Shown piece after piece: positions 33,584 to 36,827 of a stretch of DNA of 36,827 bases. The stretch's first letter is position 1. Every line of letters begins with the position of its first letter. The stretch covers positions 1-36,827 of the forward strand of contig CAMEPU010000003.1 in assembly GCA_945932315.1 (NCBI GenBank), read 5' to 3'. The stretch is from an uncultured Clostridia bacterium. GTDB taxonomy: Bacteria; Bacillota; Clostridia; Oscillospirales; Butyricicoccaceae. The notes below the pieces were generated by a model that saw only the letters and a list, made by a program, of their open reading frames with translations, made no database searches and was not told the origin of the DNA. A program made the position numbers and the translations under genes.

Positions 33584-35065
33584 ATGAATCAACTGACCAT
33601 CCACACCGGGAAGGAAACTTTGGTGTGTGCATTTGAGCCGGGCGCGGCGCTGCACGATGTTCTGCGCGACAACGTGCCCGACTTCGCGCAGCCCTGCGGC
33701 GGTAACCACACCTGCGGCAAATGCCGCGTGCGCATCACGGGCGGCGTGAGCGACCCGGGCGAGGCCGAAAAGCGGCTACTCGGCGGCGCGGCCGCCGACG
33801 GTATCCGTCTGGCTTGTTTCTGCACACTGACCGGGGACGCCGAGGTCACGTTGGGCGCGGCCGCGCCCGCCAAGATCGTGGCGTGGTACCGCATGCCTGA
33901 AATCTCCTGCACCGAGAAGGGATATGGCTTCGCGGTCGACATCGGCACAACCACGGTCGTCGTCCAGCTTTTTGACCGCGAGACCGGCCGGGTGCTGGCC
34001 GAGCGCATGGCCGAAAACGCCCAGCGCGGCTACGGCGCGGATATTATCTCGCGCATCGAGGCCTGCAAGACCGAGGGCGTGCAGACGCTGTCCGACCGCA
34101 TCGCCGGCCAGCTCGAGCGCATGGCCGCGGCCTGCATGGCGGAGTGCGGTGTGCATGAGATTGCGGAATCGGTCGTCACGGGCAACAGCACCATGCTCCA
34201 TCTGTATGAGGGGCTGGATCCGGCGTCCCTCGCCGTCGTGCCCTTCGACATGCAGTCGGCCTTCGGCTGCTACAGCCGCCGCACCCTGGCGGGCGCGCCC
34301 GTCTATCTGCCCCGCTGCATCGGCGCGTATGTCGGTGCGGATATCGTCTGCGCCATCCTGACCGCCGGGCTGACCCGGAAGGGCGTGCGCCTGCTGGCCG
34401 ATATCGGCACGAACGGCGAGATGGTGCTCGCGCGCGATGGAAAGCTGCTCTGCTGCGCGACGGCGGCCGGCCCGGCCTTTGAGGGCGCGGGTCTGAGCTG
34501 CGGCATGCCTGCCCAGCGCGGCGCGATCCGCAAGGTCACGCTGAAGGACGGCGCGATGCACTGGGAGACCGTGCAGGACGCGGAGCCGGTGGGCGTCTGC
34601 GGTTCGGGCATTCTGGACGCGCTGGCAATCGCGCTCCAGACGGAAAACATGGATGATTCGGGATTTCTGGAGGAGGACATCGAGCTGGGCGGCGTCACGA
34701 TCAACCAGCGCGACGTGCGCCAGATTCAGCTTGCCAAGTCGGCTATCTGCGCCGGATTGATCACCCTGCTTGAGGAGGCGGGCGTGCCGGCCTCCGGGGT
34801 GGACGTGTTCTCGATCGCGGGCGGCTTCGGCAGCTCGATGGATCTCGATTCGGCCAAGGCCATCGGCCTGTTCCCGGCCGGACTGCGCGACAAGACCGAC
34901 TTCATCGGCAACGCGGCGCTGGGCGGCGCGGCTATGCTGCTGCTCAACCGCACAATCCGCGCGGAGGCGGAAAAGCTGGCGGCGGACGCCGAAGAGATCG
35001 AACTGTCGGCCTCGGCGGCCTTTATGGATTACTATGTCGACTGCATGAGCTTTATGGAATTTTGA
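33584..35065 (+). CDS. RACo-like corrinoid activation protein (2Fe-2S ferredoxin + ASKHA domain)
   Basis: CGGNHTCGKCRVRITGG...ACFCTL 2Fe-2S cluster motif; YGFAVDIGTTTVVVQLFDRETG...LLADIGTNGEMVLA...CGSGILDALA...FSIAGGFGSSMDLDSAKAIGLFP. Confidence 0.92.
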   Translation: MNQLTIHTGKETLVCAFEPGAALHDVLRDNVPDFAQPCGGNHTCGKCRVRITGGVSDPGEAEKRLLGGAAADGIRLACFCTLTGDAEVTLGAAAPAKIVAWYRMPEISCTEKGYGFAVDIGTTTVVVQLFDRETGRVLAERMAENAQRGYGADIISRIEACKTEGVQTLSDRIAGQLERMAAACMAECGVHEIAESVVTGNSTMLHLYEGLDPASLAVVPFDMQSAFGCYSRRTLAGAPVYLPRCIGAYVGADIVCAILTAGLTRKGVRLLADIGTNGEMVLARDGKLLCCATAAGPAFEGAGLSCGMPAQRGAIRKVTLKDGAMHWETVQDAEPVGVCGSGILDALAIALQTENMDDSGFLEEDIELGGVTINQRDVRQIQLAKSAICAGLITLLEEAGVPASGVDVFSIAGGFGSSMDLDSAKAIGLFPAGLRDKTDFIGNAALGGAAMLLLNRTIRAEAEKLAADAEEIELSASAAFMDYYVDCMSFMEF

Positions 35066-35094
35066 AAACGGTGGGCTAAAAAACCAAACAAAAT

Positions 35095-35122
35095 GCCCTC
35101 TGCCGAGAAAACGGCGGAGGGC
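35095..35122. terminator. Hairpin between RACo-like gene and tRNA
   Basis: GCCCTCtGCCG-agaaaa-CGGCgGAGGGC. Confidence 0.55.
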
Positions 35123-35150
35123 AAAACTTTAAATCATCTTGAAAATACGA

Positions 35151-35184
35151 AAAAACCCGCTGAATCTTACGAAACAGCGGGTTT
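35151..35184 (-). terminator. Terminator after tRNA-Thr
   Basis: Minus strand AAACCCGCTG...CAGCGGGTTTTTT. Confidence 0.75.
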
Positions 35185-35188
35185 GTCC

Positions 35189-35264
35189 TGGAGCTACTGG
35201 TCGGACTCGAACCGACGACCTGCGCATTACGAATGCGCTGCTCTACCGACTGAGCCACAGTAGC
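35189..35264 (-). tRNA. tRNA-Thr (anticodon CGU), CCA encoded
   Basis: GCTACTGTGGCTCAGTCGGTAGAGCAGCGCATTCGTAATGCGCAGGTCGTCGGTTCGAGTCCGACCAGTAGCTCCA; acceptor GCTACTG/CAGTAGC, anticodon loop TTCGTAA. Confidence 0.95.
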
Positions 35265-35397
35265 ATTGCAGGCCGCGCTGCGCTGGGAGATGGATCACTG
35301 AAAATCATCCTCCGCGCAACATGAATATTTTATCATACACGAGTGGAAGAGTCAATTACTCTGCAAAAAAATTTTTCTATTTTTTCTTTGTTTTTTC

Positions 35398-35425
35398 TTG
35401 ACTTTTTCCAAGGGTGCATTATAAT
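35398..35425 (+). promoter_or_regulatory. Promoter for rpsF-ssb-rpsR
   Basis: TTGACT-N16-TATAAT. Confidence 0.7.
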
Positions 35426-35489
35426 AAGGAAGTATCCTTGCTCACGTGTGCCAGCATGTGGGCCAAAGTCCAAAAGGAGGTGCAAAGAA

Positions 35490-35783
35490 ATGGCAAAGGT
35501 AACTGGAAAGTACGAGACTCTTTTCATTGTCAATCCCACCCTCGGCGAGGACGAGATTGCCGCTGTCGTCGAAAAGTTCAAGGCTCTCGTAGAAGCGAAC
35601 GGTACCATCACGAAGGTTGAAGATTGGGGCAAGCGCCGCATGGCGTATGCGATCGAGGACCTGCACGAGGGCTACTACACGCTGATCGAGTTCGAGTCCG
35701 CTCCCGCGTTCCCGGCTGAGCTGGATCGTAAGTTCAAGATCAATGACAGCATCATGCGTTCGATCATCATCACCCAGGACTAA
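35490..35783 (+). CDS. rpsF: 30S ribosomal protein S6
   Basis: MAKVTGKYETLFIVNPTLGEDEIAAVVEKF...WGKRRMAYAIEDLHEGYYTLIEFES. Confidence 0.95.
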   Translation: MAKVTGKYETLFIVNPTLGEDEIAAVVEKFKALVEANGTITKVEDWGKRRMAYAIEDLHEGYYTLIEFESAPAFPAELDRKFKINDSIMRSIIITQD

Positions 35784-35795
35784 GGTGAAACCGAA

Positions 35796-36275
35796 ATGCT
35801 GAACAAAGCAATTCTCATGGGCCGCCTCACGCGCGACCCGGAAATGCGCCGCACCCAGAGCAACACCGCCGTCGCATCCTTTACCCTCGCGATTGACCGC
35901 GACCGCAAGGATCAGAACGGCAACAAGCAGACCGACTTCATCGACTGCGTCGCATGGGGCCGTCAGGCTGAGTTCGTGTGCCAGTGGTTTACCAAGGGCA
36001 TGCTCGCAATTGTCTGCGGACGCATTCAATCCCGCAACTGGGAAGACAAAAACGGAAGCAAGCGAACCTCGATTGAGATCAACTGCGACGAGATTTCCTT
36101 TGGCGAGACCAAGAAATCCCGCGAGCAGGGCGGCTACGGCAGCTATGACTCCGGTTCGCAGATCCGTCCCGAGGGCAATGGGTATCGTCCCCAGGCCGCG
36201 CCTTCGTTCGATCTGCCGGTTGGCAATTCGGACTTCGCGGAACTGGCCGATGACGATTCCGACGTACCCTTCTGA
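35796..36275 (+). CDS. ssb: Single-stranded DNA-binding protein
   Basis: MLNKAILMGRLTRDPEMRRTQSNTAVASFTLAIDR...DFIDCVAWGRQAEFV; acidic tip DDDSDVPF. Confidence 0.97.
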   Translation: MLNKAILMGRLTRDPEMRRTQSNTAVASFTLAIDRDRKDQNGNKQTDFIDCVAWGRQAEFVCQWFTKGMLAIVCGRIQSRNWEDKNGSKRTSIEINCDEISFGETKKSREQGGYGSYDSGSQIRPEGNGYRPQAAPSFDLPVGNSDFAELADDDSDVPF

Positions 36276-36299
36276 TTCTAACAAGGAGGTAAACCGACA

Positions 36300-36566
36300 A
36301 TGGAAGAGACTAAAAAAGAATTTACTCCCCGCCCGGAGCGTGCTCCCCGCGGTGGCCGCCGTCGCCGTAAGGTCTGCGCGTTCTGCGTAGATAAGGTTGA
36401 GGCGATCGACTACAAGGACGTTGCCAAGCTGCGCCGTTATATGTCTGAGCGCGGCAAGATCCTGCCCCGCCGCATGACCGGCACCTGCGCCAAGCATCAG
36501 CGTCAGCTGACCGAGGCGATCAAGCGCGCCCGTCACGTAGCTCTGCTGCCCTACACTGCAGAGTAA
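36300..36566 (+). CDS. rpsR: 30S ribosomal protein S18
   Basis: [62 protein letters not shown]. Confidence 0.97.
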   Translation: MEETKKEFTPRPERAPRGGRRRRKVCAFCVDKVEAIDYKDVAKLRRYMSERGKILPRRMTGTCAKHQRQLTEAIKRARHVALLPYTAE

Positions 36567-36586
36567 TTTTGCGAAACGCAAAGCTC

Positions 36587-36615
36587 AAAGCCTGTCCGGA
36601 TGGACAGGCTTTTTT
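36587..36615 (+). terminator. Terminator after rpsR
   Basis: AAAGCCTGTCC-gga-TGGACAGGCTTTTTT. Confidence 0.9.
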
Positions 36616-36675
36616 GATATTTGATAAGCAGAGGGCGCATCCGAGTGGATGCGCCTTCTGGTCATTTGATGAAAT

Positions 36676-36827
36676 TCAGAACTTGATCTCGCGGCCCTGC
36701 TTGCGCCACTGCATGAATTCGGCGGTGGCGGTGAAGAGTGCATCGGAGGAGGAGTTCAGCGCGGTCTCGCAGGAGTCCTGAATGACGCCGATGATGAAGC
36801 CGACGCCGACGACCTGCATCGCGATAT
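36676..36827 (-). CDS. Dicarboxylate/amino acid:cation symporter, C-terminal fragment (continues beyond right edge)
   Basis: Minus-strand frame [62 protein letters not shown] is typical of the DAACS C-terminus. Not in ORF track. Confidence 0.75.
   Translation of the reverse strand, partial: IAMQVVGVGFIIGVIQDSCETALNSSSDALFTATAEFMQWRKQGREIKF

Noticed and set aside
35442-36581. 379-aa minus-strand ORF opposite rpsF-ssb-rpsR
   Set aside because: Antisense to three unambiguous conserved genes.
1-36827. Prophage, transposase, integrase or toxin-antitoxin signatures
   Set aside because: No recognisable transposase, integrase, terminase or TA family in any supported CDS, and no terminal inverted repeats noticed.

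Overview
High-GC Firmicutes (Clostridia-like) chromosomal window. The core includes rpmG-secE-nusG-rplK-rplA, an L10-leader-rplJ-rplL unit, pyrE, rpmB, hprK, a tRNA-Thr(CGU) and rpsF-ssb-rpsR. The accessory parts are more distinctive: (1) a minus-strand operon degV / ICMT-like methyltransferase / GH3-family acyl-acid-amido synthetase / multi-TM GAF sensor. The GH3 gene is frameshifted and the sensor, with a GTG start and running off the left edge, is absent from the ORF track. (2) A PadR regulator with tandem operator-like repeats, followed by a tandemly duplicated two-gene membrane module. (3) A Ser/Thr/Gly/aromatic-rich protein with a period-4 tetrapeptide repeat, overlapped by a putative glycosyltransferase-like gene and divergent from an FkbM-type methyltransferase. 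(4) An acetolactate synthase large-subunit gene with an apparent internal deletion, a frameshift and a non-canonical start. (5) A corrinoid/one-carbon-type island: ferredoxin, CobW GTPase, UroD-family methyltransferase fused to a thioredoxin-like domain, PadR, DUF1638, hydantoinase/ASKHA protein and RACo-like activator, with no corrinoid protein in the window. All assignments come from reading the sequence and remembered family motifs; no searches were run.
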